Source: an uncultured Collinsella sp.
Lineage (GTDB): Bacteria; Actinomycetota; Coriobacteriia; Coriobacteriales; Coriobacteriaceae
NCBI GenBank assembly: GCA_902489775.1
Contig: CABUBH010000018.1
Coordinates: forward strand, 1 to 36,882
Direction of reading: 5' to 3'
Length of the DNA stretch: 36,882 bases
The notes beneath the pieces were generated by a model. The model was not told the DNA's origin. It was given only the letters and a program-made list of their open reading frames with translations, and did not search any database. Numbering within the stretch: position 1 is the stretch's first letter; every line of letters begins with the position of its first letter. Of this stretch, positions 26,908 through 33,511 are shown piece after piece. The position numbers and the translations under genes were made by a program.

Positions 26908-26941
26908 CTAAACGAACAACCTATAAGGTTTGTGGGTTTAG
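26908..26941 (+). other. Stem-loop in the cysK leader
   Basis: CTAAAC (26908-26913) pairs with GTTTAG (26936-26941), and inside it ACAACC pairs with GGTTTGT with one bulged base around a TATAA loop. It lies near the predicted 5' end of a ~100-base leader. It does not match a riboswitch class I know; it may stabilise the mRNA. Confidence 0.45.
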
Positions 26942-27001
26942 CTAATAGAAACGTCGTCATTCACCCGGCAACCAGCAACTTGAACACTTTGGAGGTTCAT
27001 C

Positions 27002-27940
27002 ATGAGCAAGGTTTACACGTCCATCGATCAGCTTATCGGCCACACCCCGCTTCTGGAGCTTACCCACTTTGAGGCCGACGAGGACCTCAAGGCCCGCGTG
27101 CTCGTCAAGCTCGAGTACTTCAACCCCGCCGGCTCCGTTAAGGACCGCGTCGCCAAGAACATGATCGACGAGGCCGAGAAGGCCGGCAAGCTCGTGCGCG
27201 GCGGCGACTACACCATCATCGAGCCCACGAGCGGCAACACCGGTGTCGGCATCGCCTCCGTGGCGGCCGCCCGCGGCTACAAGGTGATCATCACCATGCC
27301 CGAGACCATGTCCGTCGAGCGCCGCAAGCTGATGCAGGCGTACGGTGCGCAGCTCGTACTCACCGACGGCTCCAAGGGCATGAAGGGCGCTATCGCCAAG
27401 GCCGAGGAGCTGCAGAAGGAGACCCCCAACAGCATCATCGCCGGTCAGTTTGTGAACCCCGCGAACCCGGCCATCCACAAGGCCACGACTGGCCCCGAGA
27501 TCTGGGACGACACCGATGGCAAAGTCGATATCTTCGTTGCCGGCGTTGGTACCGGTGGCACCGTGACCGGCGTGGGCGAGTTCCTCAAGGAGCAGAACCC
27601 CCAGATCAAGGTCATCGCCGTCGAGCCCGCCACCTCCCCGGTGCTCTCCAAGGGCCAGGCCGGCCCGCACAAGATCCAGGGTATCGGCGCTGGCTTTGTG
27701 CCCGACGTCCTCGACACCCAGGTCTATGACGAGATCATCCCCGTCGAGAATGACGACGCCTTTGCCACCGGCCGCGCCGTGGGCCACAAGGAGGGCGTGC
27801 TCGTGGGCATTTCGTCCGGCGCCGCCGTGTGGGCCGCGCTGCAGCTGGCCAAGCGCCCCGAGAACGAGGGCAAAACCATCGTGGCCCTGCTGGCCGACAC
27901 CGGCGAGCGCTACCTGTCCACGGCACTCTTCCAGGACTAG
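27002..27940 (+). CDS. cysK: Cysteine synthase A (O-acetylserine sulfhydrylase)
   Basis: A 312-residue PLP enzyme forming cysteine from O-acetylserine and sulfide. The ATG at 27002 follows GGAGG at 6 bases. The PLP lysine is Lys47 in NPAGSVKDR. The substrate loop TSGNTG lies near residues 77-82 and the phosphate-binding GTGGTVTG near 180. SSGAAV provides the pyridine-contacting serine. Length and motifs match CysK rather than cystathionine beta-synthase (no CBS domains). No serine acetyltransferase gene lies next to it. The promoter holds a likely Rrf2 operator. Confidence 0.97.
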   Translation: MSKVYTSIDQLIGHTPLLELTHFEADEDLKARVLVKLEYFNPAGSVKDRVAKNMIDEAEKAGKLVRGGDYTIIEPTSGNTGVGIASVAAARGYKVIITMPETMSVERRKLMQAYGAQLVLTDGSKGMKGAIAKAEELQKETPNSIIAGQFVNPANPAIHKATTGPEIWDDTDGKVDIFVAGVGTGGTVTGVGEFLKEQNPQIKVIAVEPATSPVLSKGQAGPHKIQGIGAGFVPDVLDTQVYDEIIPVENDDAFATGRAVGHKEGVLVGISSGAAVWAALQLAKRPENEGKTIVALLADTGERYLSTALFQD

Positions 27941-28040
27941 CGTCTACTGCCAAACCGATGAGTTCAAGGCACGCCGGTCTCCCCTCTCTTCTGGCGGCCT
28001 GGGCCCATCTCGTTAGGGCGTCCCACGAAGCACCCGAACT

Positions 28041-28049
28041 TGCTACAAT
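28041..28049 (+). promoter_or_regulatory. Extended -10 promoter before mnmA
   Basis: TGC-TACAAT; no clear -35. The predicted start falls at about 28056, within the next hairpin. Confidence 0.4.
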
Positions 28050-28053
28050 GTCT

Positions 28054-28092
28054 GCGGCGCGGAACCAGCCTCCCGCGCCGCTTTTCTTTTTT
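28054..28092 (+). terminator. Strong Rho-independent terminator in the cysK-mnmA gap
   Basis: GCGGCGCGG (28054-28062) pairs exactly with CCGCGCCGC (28073-28081), followed by TTTTCTTTTTT. It lies 113 bases after cysK and 30 bases before mnmA. It may end cysK transcription, or act as a leader terminator if transcription starts at the TACAAT just upstream. Confidence 0.85.
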
Positions 28093-28121
28093 GGCCGCAT
28101 GCCACCAAGGAGAACCTCCCC

Positions 28122-29222
28122 ATGCACAACAAGCGCGCGCTCGTCGCCATGAGCGGCGGCGTCGATTCCAGCGTGACCGCGTACCTGCTCAAATGCCAGG
28201 GCTACGAATGCATTGGCGCCACCATGCGCCTCACCTGTCCCGCGCCCGATCCCGTCACAGGCATGAGCAAGGTCGACCGAGACATCGCCGACGCGAAGGC
28301 CGTTGCCGAGCGCATCGGCATCCCCCACCACGTGCTCGACCTGCAGCAGACGTTCGACCGCAGCGTGATCGAGCGCTTTGTGACCGCCTACCAGGAGGGG
28401 CTGACGCCCAACCCCTGCATCATCTGCAACCGCCACATCAAGTTCGGCGCGCTGCTGGACGCTGCGCTGAGCATGGACTGCGACTATATCGCCACGGGCC
28501 ATTACGCCAAGACGAGTCAGGCGCCCGATGGCACGTGGCAGCTGCATCGCGGCGAGGACCCCAAAAAAGACCAGAGCTATTTTTTGTATTCGCTCACGCA
28601 GGAGCGCCTCGCGCACACGATCTTTCCGCTGGCAGGTCTGGACAAAGAGCGCGATGTGCGCCGCATAGCTGCCGAGCAGGGCTTTACCAACGCCAAGAAG
28701 GCCGAAAGCGAAGACATCTGCTTCATTCCCGACGGCGACTACGCAGGCTATATCGAGCGCCGCTGCGGACATCCTGCCGCGCCGGGCGACATCGTATGGC
28801 GCGATGGCAGCGTGGTCGGGCGTCACAACGGCGCGCTGCGCTACACCATTGGTCAGCGCAAGGGCCTGGGCGTCGCGATGGCGCATCCCGTATACGTAAC
28901 GGGCGTCGACGCCGCCAATAACACCGTGCATCTGGGTGAGGCCGAGGACCTGACGGCCACCGCGCTCACGGCCAACGACTGGATCTGGAGCGCCCCGGAC
29001 GTGCACATGGAGGCAGAGCTTGGCGCCGGCGGCATTCGCGTGGGCGCCAAGTACCGCTACCGTCAGAAGGATCAGGCGGCGACCCTCACGCGTGGCGAAG
29101 ACGGGCAGATGCTGCTGACCTTTGACGAGCCCCAGCGCGCCATCGCCCCCGGCCAAGCCGTCGTAGTCTATCGCGGCGACATCGTCCTCGGCGGCGGCAC
29201 GGTCACTGCCGCCATCAAATAG
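28122..29222 (+). CDS. mnmA: tRNA-specific 2-thiouridylase MnmA
   Basis: A 366-residue enzyme placing sulfur on U34 of Lys, Glu and Gln tRNAs, using ATP and relayed persulfide sulfur. The ATG at 28122 follows AAGGAGA at 8 bases. The PP-loop AMSGGVDSS is at residues 9-17. The catalytic cysteine pair lies in NPCIICNRHIKF (around 98-101) and SEDICFIPDGDY (around 198). The C-terminal beta-barrel contains HNGALRYTIGQRKGLG. It needs a cysteine desulfurase, not encoded in the window. A family-1 palindrome starts 14 bases after the stop. Confidence 0.98.
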   Translation: MHNKRALVAMSGGVDSSVTAYLLKCQGYECIGATMRLTCPAPDPVTGMSKVDRDIADAKAVAERIGIPHHVLDLQQTFDRSVIERFVTAYQEGLTPNPCIICNRHIKFGALLDAALSMDCDYIATGHYAKTSQAPDGTWQLHRGEDPKKDQSYFLYSLTQERLAHTIFPLAGLDKERDVRRIAAEQGFTNAKKAESEDICFIPDGDYAGYIERRCGHPAAPGDIVWRDGSVVGRHNGALRYTIGQRKGLGVAMAHPVYVTGVDAANNTVHLGEAEDLTATALTANDWIWSAPDVHMEAELGAGGIRVGAKYRYRQKDQAATLTRGEDGQMLLTFDEPQRAIAPGQAVVVYRGDIVLGGGTVTAAIK

Positions 29223-29235
29223 CCGTACCCCCAAT

Positions 29236-29304
29236 AAGTTGCGGTGAAATAGGGACTGTTTAAGCGTTTCAAACGCCCAAACAGTCCCTATTTCACCGCA
29301 ACTT
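29236..29304. repeat. Palindromic repeat family 1, copy left of the HipA-like gene
   Basis: 26-bp perfect arms, 29236-29261 (AAGTTGCGGTGAAATAGGG then ACTGTTT) and 29279-29304. The 17-base loop itself contains GCGTTT-c-AAACGC, so nearly the whole unit can fold. The right edge touches the operator of the next gene. Confidence 0.95.
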
Positions 29305-29359
29305 CGTTAAGTATTATGATGTTTGTGCTTGCAGTATTTAACAATTAGAATACTTAACG
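29305..29359. promoter_or_regulatory. Multi-half-site operator of the HTH-HipA gene
   Basis: CGTTAAGTATT (29305-29315) and its exact complement AATACTTAACG (29349-29359) lie 33 bases apart. AGTATT at 29333-29338 forms a second inverted pair with AATACT at 29349-29354. The sites bracket and overlap the -35/-10 pair, an arrangement expected for autorepression by the encoded HTH. Confidence 0.6.
29323..29351 (+). promoter_or_regulatory. Promoter of the HTH-HipA gene
   Basis: TTGTGC (29323-29328), a 17-base spacer, and TAGAAT (29346-29351). Initiation near 29358 would leave only a 16-base leader that begins with the ribosome-binding GAGGTGAT. Confidence 0.65.
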
Positions 29360-29373
29360 AGGTGATGCAGCAG

Positions 29374-30747
29374 ATGAGTACTTCCAACTACATATCCATG
29401 GGTGACGCCGCGCGTCTGCTGGGCGTTACGAAGGCCCGCATATCGCAACTGGCCGCATCGGGAACGCTCGCGTGCGATATCGTCGGTGGGCGGAAAATGG
29501 TTGAGTACGATTCCGCGATTGGCTATCAAAAGGTCCGTAAGCGCGGACGCCGTCCCGCAGCTGACGTAGGGCGCAAGTTCACGTTGATGTCAGCCGACCA
29601 CGAGGTTGCGCATGTCTCGTTTGACCCAACGCGCGAGTTTTCCTTTGAAATTGCCAAGATACTCGATGTACGAAGGATGCCGTTTGGCACGTGCTCGAGC
29701 TCTTCACCAACGGTAAATAAACGAGCACTCAACACGTGGTGGAGCCACCGGTCGGTGCCCGACGTCCGCCCCGGACTCATCTCGCGCTATCGCGAACTTG
29801 GGATTGACGGCGGTATTGAAGTTCCGATTCAGTGCCTTGGCCTTTCGCTTTCTGATTGCTACTGGCTGAGACCGGTCGACTGCGATGAGCTCAATTGGCG
29901 GCACCTCAATTACTTCGAGAACGATTTTGAACGGTCGGCACCCGAGCAGCGTTCAGGTTGGCTTGAGGGCATCGGACTCAAAAATCCTGACAATACGTCC
30001 GAGGGCGAGCTCCCCAAATCCTGGATGATCCGTAATGGCATCCGGATCCTGGTCAAAGGATGTGGAATGGACGATCAGCGACCGTTTAACGAGGCGGTTG
30101 CAACAGCTCTACATCGGCGTCTGCTATCCAAAGGTGAGTTTGTTCCCTATACGGTCGAGCGCATGTTCGACGGGCCCGTATGCCTATGCGATGACTTTCT
30201 TAATAGCCGCGAGGAATACGTGCCGGCCGCTTACATCAGGGACGCACTCGGTGGCCAGCGAGGAAACTCGACATACGATCGATACTGTCGCTATCTTGGC
30301 AGACACGGGGCTGACGAAGCTGCCGTGAGAAGATCCATGTCGCAGATGATCGTCTGTGATGCCCTCTTGGCCAACAGCGACCGCCACTGGCGAAACTTTG
30401 GCATCATCCGCAACGTCGACACGCTGGAAATACGGCCTGCACCGCTGTTCGATAGCGGCAATTGCTTGTGGTACAACGTGCCAACCGCCATGCTCGCTAC
30501 CGGGGAGTTTGGGTTTGCCGCCAAACCGTTTGGGCCGGACCCTTCCACTCAGCTGGCATTTGCCGACTCGCTCGATTGGTTCGATGCATCGCACCTCGAT
30601 GGGTTCGTCGACGAGGCGGTCGAAATCCTCTCACAAAGTGCATGGGCAACGGCTGACAATCGCTTCAACGCCATCCGCCGCGGTCTCGAGCGCCGCACGA
30701 TTGAGGTAAGCGCCGCCGTTGAGGTACTACGGCACGTGCAGAGATAA
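29374..30747 (+). CDS. HTH-HipA fusion: single-gene HipA-like kinase
   Basis: About 457 residues. The start at 29374 follows GAGGTG at 9 bases; an ATG at 29365 is possible. Residues 5-57 form a MerR/excisionase-like HTH (SMGDAARLLGVTKARISQLAASGTL) with a basic tail KVRKRGRRP. Residues 70-200 are a linker domain ending GLSLSDCYWLRP..FENDF. The HipA-like kinase follows: GELPKSW loop (211-217), Lys228, FNE (238-240), catalytic loop NSDRHWRNFG (Asp336, Asn341) and metal-binding FDSG (Asp360). All key residues are present. HipA toxins phosphorylate proteins such as GltX and are normally neutralised by a separate HipB; here no separate antitoxin gene exists and the HTH is fused in. Codon use is less GC-rich than in neighbours and palindromes flank the gene, suggesting acquisition. 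Target and toxicity are unknown. Confidence 0.88.
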   Translation: MSTSNYISMGDAARLLGVTKARISQLAASGTLACDIVGGRKMVEYDSAIGYQKVRKRGRRPAADVGRKFTLMSADHEVAHVSFDPTREFSFEIAKILDVRRMPFGTCSSSSPTVNKRALNTWWSHRSVPDVRPGLISRYRELGIDGGIEVPIQCLGLSLSDCYWLRPVDCDELNWRHLNYFENDFERSAPEQRSGWLEGIGLKNPDNTSEGELPKSWMIRNGIRILVKGCGMDDQRPFNEAVATALHRRLLSKGEFVPYTVERMFDGPVCLCDDFLNSREEYVPAAYIRDALGGQRGNSTYDRYCRYLGRHGADEAAVRRSMSQMIVCDALLANSDRHWRNFGIIRNVDTLEIRPAPLFDSGNCLWYNVPTAMLATGEFGFAAKPFGPDPSTQLAFADSLDWFDASHLDGFVDEAVEILSQSAWATADNRFNAIRRGLERRTIEVSAAVEVLRHVQR

Positions 30748-30760
30748 CAGCGCTACCTCC

Positions 30761-30831
30761 TAAGTTGCGGTGAAATAGGGACTGTTTTCGCATTTAAAAC
30801 GCTTAAACAGTCCCTATTTCACCGCAACTTA
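30761..30831. repeat. Palindromic repeat family 1, copy right of the HipA-like gene
   Basis: 27-bp perfect arms, 30761-30787 and 30805-30831, identical to the copy at 29236 over 26 bases. The 17-base loop differs in sequence but keeps a GC(g/a)TTT..AAA-GC pairing. It starts 14 bases after the HipA-like stop, between convergent genes. Confidence 0.95.
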
Positions 30832-30837
30832 CAGAGG

Positions 30838-30875
30838 GCGGCCTCGGTCGGTACTGCTGTGCCAGCCGAGGCCGC
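30838..30875 (-). terminator. Hairpin ending the M42 peptidase gene
   Basis: GCGGCCTCGG (30838-30847) pairs exactly with CCGAGGCCGC (30866-30875), 8 bases beyond the stop at 30883. No T-run follows, and the family-1 palindrome is next. Confidence 0.65.
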
Positions 30876-30882
30876 TGTATCG

Positions 30883-31914
30883 TTAGCGCTGGACGTAGGC
30901 GCGAACCAGCTCGTAGGTGTTGCGCACGCCGTCGATGTGGCTGCGCTCGTAGTTGTGGCTTGCGTACACGCCGGGGCCGATCAGGCCGTGGCGAATGTCG
31001 TAGCCGGCCGAAAGCGTGGCCTCAACATCGGAGCCGTAGTGCGGGTACACATCGATCGCGTAGTCGAGCTCCAGCTCGCGCGCGATGTTGGACAGTGTCG
31101 TCACCAAGTCGTAGTTGTACGGACCGCCCGAATCCTTGGCGCAGATCGACACCATGCGCTCGGTGCAGCCCAGATCGTCGCCCACACAGCCCATGTCCAC
31201 GCTAATCATCTCGCGCGTATCGGCCGGCACAAAAGCGCCGCCGTGGCCGACCTCCTCATACACGGTAAAGAGCAGCGAAACCTTGCGCGAAAGCGTCACC
31301 TCACCATCGGCGACGGCACGTGCCAACCCCAGCAAAATGGAAGCCGACAGCTTGTCGTCCAGGAAGCGGCTCTTAATGTAGCCGCTCTCCGTCACCGTGG
31401 TGCGCGGATCCATGGCGATGATGTCACCGGTCTGAATGCCCAGCTCGAGCACATCATCCTTGCTGTCGACGTTCTCATCGAGCAGGATCTCCATGTTCTT
31501 CTCAATGGTCTTGACCGGCTCATCGGCCACATGCGCCGAGGGCTCGGTGTTGAGGACCACACCCGTGTAAACATTGCCATCGCGCGTATAGACAGTGCAG
31601 TTCTCGCCATCGGCCGTAGACCACTGATGCCCACCAAGGGTCGTGGGGCGCAGACGACCATTGTCCTTAATGGAGCGCACCATAGCACCCAGGGTATCGA
31701 CATGGCTCGCCAACACGAGCGGCTCGCCCTCGCCGCCAAGCTCCACCAGCACATTACCCTTATTAGAACGCTCAGGCCCAAACCCCATATCGCGAAGCGT
31801 CTCCATCAGATAATCAGTAGCCGCACGGGTATACCCCGTAGGAGAAGCAATCGAGGTAAGAGCCTTCAACTGGTCAATAATATAGCCAAGCGTAGAATCC
31901 ATCTGAGACACCAT
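30883..31914 (-). CDS. M42-family metallo-aminopeptidase
   Basis: A 343-residue cytosolic dizinc or dicobalt peptidase of the glutamyl aminopeptidase/FrvX type, which usually forms a large tetrahedral dodecamer. I start it at ATG 31914, preceded by GGAG at 6 bases; ATG 31902 is possible. Active-site residues are visible: His71 and Asp73 (ASHVDTLG), bridging Asp186 (FLDDKLSAS), catalytic Glu220 and ligand Glu221 (YEEVGHGG), Asp240 (SVDMG) and His320 (YASHNYERSH). The role is trimming peptides to amino acids. It appears monocistronic. Confidence 0.94.
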   Translation of the reverse strand: MVSQMDSTLGYIIDQLKALTSIASPTGYTRAATDYLMETLRDMGFGPERSNKGNVLVELGGEGEPLVLASHVDTLGAMVRSIKDNGRLRPTTLGGHQWSTADGENCTVYTRDGNVYTGVVLNTEPSAHVADEPVKTIEKNMEILLDENVDSKDDVLELGIQTGDIIAMDPRTTVTESGYIKSRFLDDKLSASILLGLARAVADGEVTLSRKVSLLFTVYEEVGHGGAFVPADTREMISVDMGCVGDDLGCTERMVSICAKDSGGPYNYDLVTTLSNIARELELDYAIDVYPHYGSDVEATLSAGYDIRHGLIGPGVYASHNYERSHIDGVRNTYELVRAYVQR

Positions 31915-32041
31915 CCACAACTCCAAAGTCATCATTCCGTAATCAGTAAAAGTCCCAACAACGATAACACTACGAACCATCTTTTACTCAGCGAGATGAC
32001 CCATCGAGCTCCCCAGAACAGCGCCCCTTCCGATTATGTGC

Positions 32042-32169
32042 CGGGGCGAGACCCCACCCTTCCCCAAGAACAATCCGCAGGACAGAAGGAGGCCCCGCCG
32101 CGCAAAGCGCGCAGCGGGGCCTCCGACATGTCCGAGGACGTTCTTGGGGAAGGGTGGGGTCTCGCCCCG
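32042..32169. repeat. Long nested palindrome, family 3
   Basis: Outer 30-bp perfect arms, 32042-32071 (CGGGGCGAGACCCCACCC..) and 32140-32169. Inside lie GGACA/TGTCC (32080-32084 with 32129-32133), then the 11-bp GGAGGCCCCGC/GCGGGGCCTCC (32088-32098 with 32114-32124), then CGCGC-AAA-GCGCG at the tip. The 128-base unit can fold into one long, nearly continuous hairpin. It begins 11 bases after the fucO-like stop. Confidence 0.95.
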
Positions 32170-32179
32170 TCCCGTCACC

Positions 32180-33346
32180 TTAGGCAGCCGGGCAGATCTT
32201 CTTGAAGAGCTCGATGACGTCGTCGAGCGTCGCCTCGCGCGGGTTACCCGGGAAGCAGGCGTCGGCCATGGCGTCCTTGGCCAGGACCTCGATCTCGTCA
32301 GCCTTCATGGCCTCGCAGACGTGCGGGATGTTCACGTCGGCGGAGAGCTGCTTGACGGCGGCGATGGCAGCGTCGGCGGCCTCGTCGGTGCTCATGCCCG
32401 TGGTGTCAACGCCCATGGCGACGGCGACCTTGGCCAAGCGCTCGGCGCAGACCGGCTTGTTGAACTCCATGGCGATCGGCAGCAGCATGGCGCAAGCGAC
32501 GCCGTGCGGGGTGTCGTAGTGAGCGGACAGGGTGTGAGCCATGGCGTGGTCGATGCCCAGGCCAACGTTGGAGAAGCCCATGCCGGCGACATACTGGCCA
32601 AGGGCCATGCCCTCACGGCCGGAGCCGGGCTGGCCGGACTTGGCCTCGGCGACGGAGTCGCGCAGGTTCTCGCTGATCAGCTTGATAGCCTCAAAGTGGA
32701 ACATGTCGGAGAGCTCCCAGGCACCCTTGGTGGTGTAGCCCTCGATGGCGTGGGTCAGAGCGTCCATACCGGTGGAAGCGGTGAGGCCGGCGGGCATGGA
32801 AGCCATCATGTCGGGGTCGACGACGGCGACCTCGGGGGCGTCGTTGGTATCGACGCACACGAACTTGCGGACCTTCTCGGGGTCGGTGATGACGTAGTTG
32901 ATGGTCACCTCAGCGGCGGTACCGGCGGTCGTCGGCACGGCGATGGTGAACACAGCGTGGTTCTTGGTCGGAGCGACGCCCTCGAGGCTGCGGACATCAG
33001 CGAACTCGGGGTTGTTGATGATGATGCCGATGGCCTTAGCGGTGTCCATGGAGGAGCCGCCACCGATGGTCACGATAGCGTCAGCCTCGGCGGCCTTGAA
33101 GGCCTCGACGCCGTCCTTGACGTTCTGGATGGTGGGGTTGGGCTTGATCTCGGAGTAGAGGCTCCAAGCGATGCCGGCGGCGTCGAGCTCGTCGGTCACC
33201 TTAGCGGTAACGCCAAACTTGACCAGATCGGGGTCGGAGCAGACGAAGATCTTCTTGTAGCCGCGACGCTGGAGCTCGCCGGGGATCTCCTTGATGGCGC
33301 CGGAACCATGATAAGAGATGGTATTGAGAACGAAACGATTAGCCAT
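32180..33346 (-). CDS. fucO: Iron-containing alcohol dehydrogenase, lactaldehyde reductase (FucO) type
   Basis: A 388-residue group III alcohol dehydrogenase. The ATG at 33346 follows GGGAGG at 6 bases. It is co-linear with E. coli FucO from memory of that sequence, sharing NNPEFADVRSLEG, PTTAGTAAEVTINYVITD, ALGQYVAGMGFSNVGLG and NPREATL. The NAD-binding GGGSSMD is at 95-101. The metal ligands are Asp195, His199, His267 and His281, with the FucO spacing. The likely reaction is NADH-dependent reduction of lactaldehyde to 1,2-propanediol during fermentation of fucose or rhamnose. No deoxy-sugar genes are adjacent, so the substrate is inferred. The promoter region carries LacI-type repeats. Confidence 0.93.
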   Translation of the reverse strand: MANRFVLNTISYHGSGAIKEIPGELQRRGYKKIFVCSDPDLVKFGVTAKVTDELDAAGIAWSLYSEIKPNPTIQNVKDGVEAFKAAEADAIVTIGGGSSMDTAKAIGIIINNPEFADVRSLEGVAPTKNHAVFTIAVPTTAGTAAEVTINYVITDPEKVRKFVCVDTNDAPEVAVVDPDMMASMPAGLTASTGMDALTHAIEGYTTKGAWELSDMFHFEAIKLISENLRDSVAEAKSGQPGSGREGMALGQYVAGMGFSNVGLGIDHAMAHTLSAHYDTPHGVACAMLLPIAMEFNKPVCAERLAKVAVAMGVDTTGMSTDEAADAAIAAVKQLSADVNIPHVCEAMKADEIEVLAKDAMADACFPGNPREATLDDVIELFKKICPAA

Positions 33347-33412
33347 TGATAGCCTCCCATCGTGTGCGGGGCACCCATTACGCCCCACGCTATGACTCCC
33401 ATCCTAACGCTT

Positions 33413-33462
33413 TTGAAACGAAAAACGCGTGAGAACGTCAAAATTGTTAAAGCGTTTCAACA
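33413..33462. promoter_or_regulatory. LacI-family-like sites in the fucO-type promoter region
   Basis: TTGAAACG (33413-33420) and its complement CGTTTCAA (33453-33460) flank a TTGACG (-35-like, minus strand, 33436-33441). The 18-mer TGTTAAAGCGTTTCAACA (33445-33462) has a central CG and 7 of 9 symmetric pairs, typical of LacI/CcpA-type operators. Confidence 0.4.
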
Positions 33463-33467
33463 GATGA

Positions 33468-33506
33468 TGAAAAACATTGCGGCAAGGGGACAGCCCCTTT
33501 GCCGCA
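33468..33506 (-). terminator. Terminator of the YoaK-like gene
   Basis: TGCGGCAA (33478-33485) pairs with TTGCCGCA (33499-33506), and inside it GGGG pairs with CCCC; on the minus strand it is followed by AATGTTTTT. It lies 6 bases after the stop at 33512. Confidence 0.75.
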
Positions 33507-33511
33507 TTCGG

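Noticed and set aside
26957..29234. Long minus-strand frames opposite cysK and mnmA.
   Set aside because: The plus-strand genes have clear catalytic motifs and ribosome-binding sites; the antisense frames have neither.
29223..29373. A separate HipB-type antitoxin gene beside the HipA-like gene.
   Set aside because: The upstream gap holds only the palindrome, operator and promoter, and the downstream gap only a palindrome and hairpin. The sole HTH is inside the kinase gene.
29236..30831. The two family-1 palindromes considered as CRISPR repeats or as terminal inverted repeats of an insertion sequence.
   Set aside because: There are only two nearby units, 1.5 kb apart, with a gene between and no spacers. 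Each unit is itself a full palindrome, and no transposase or target-site duplication is visible.
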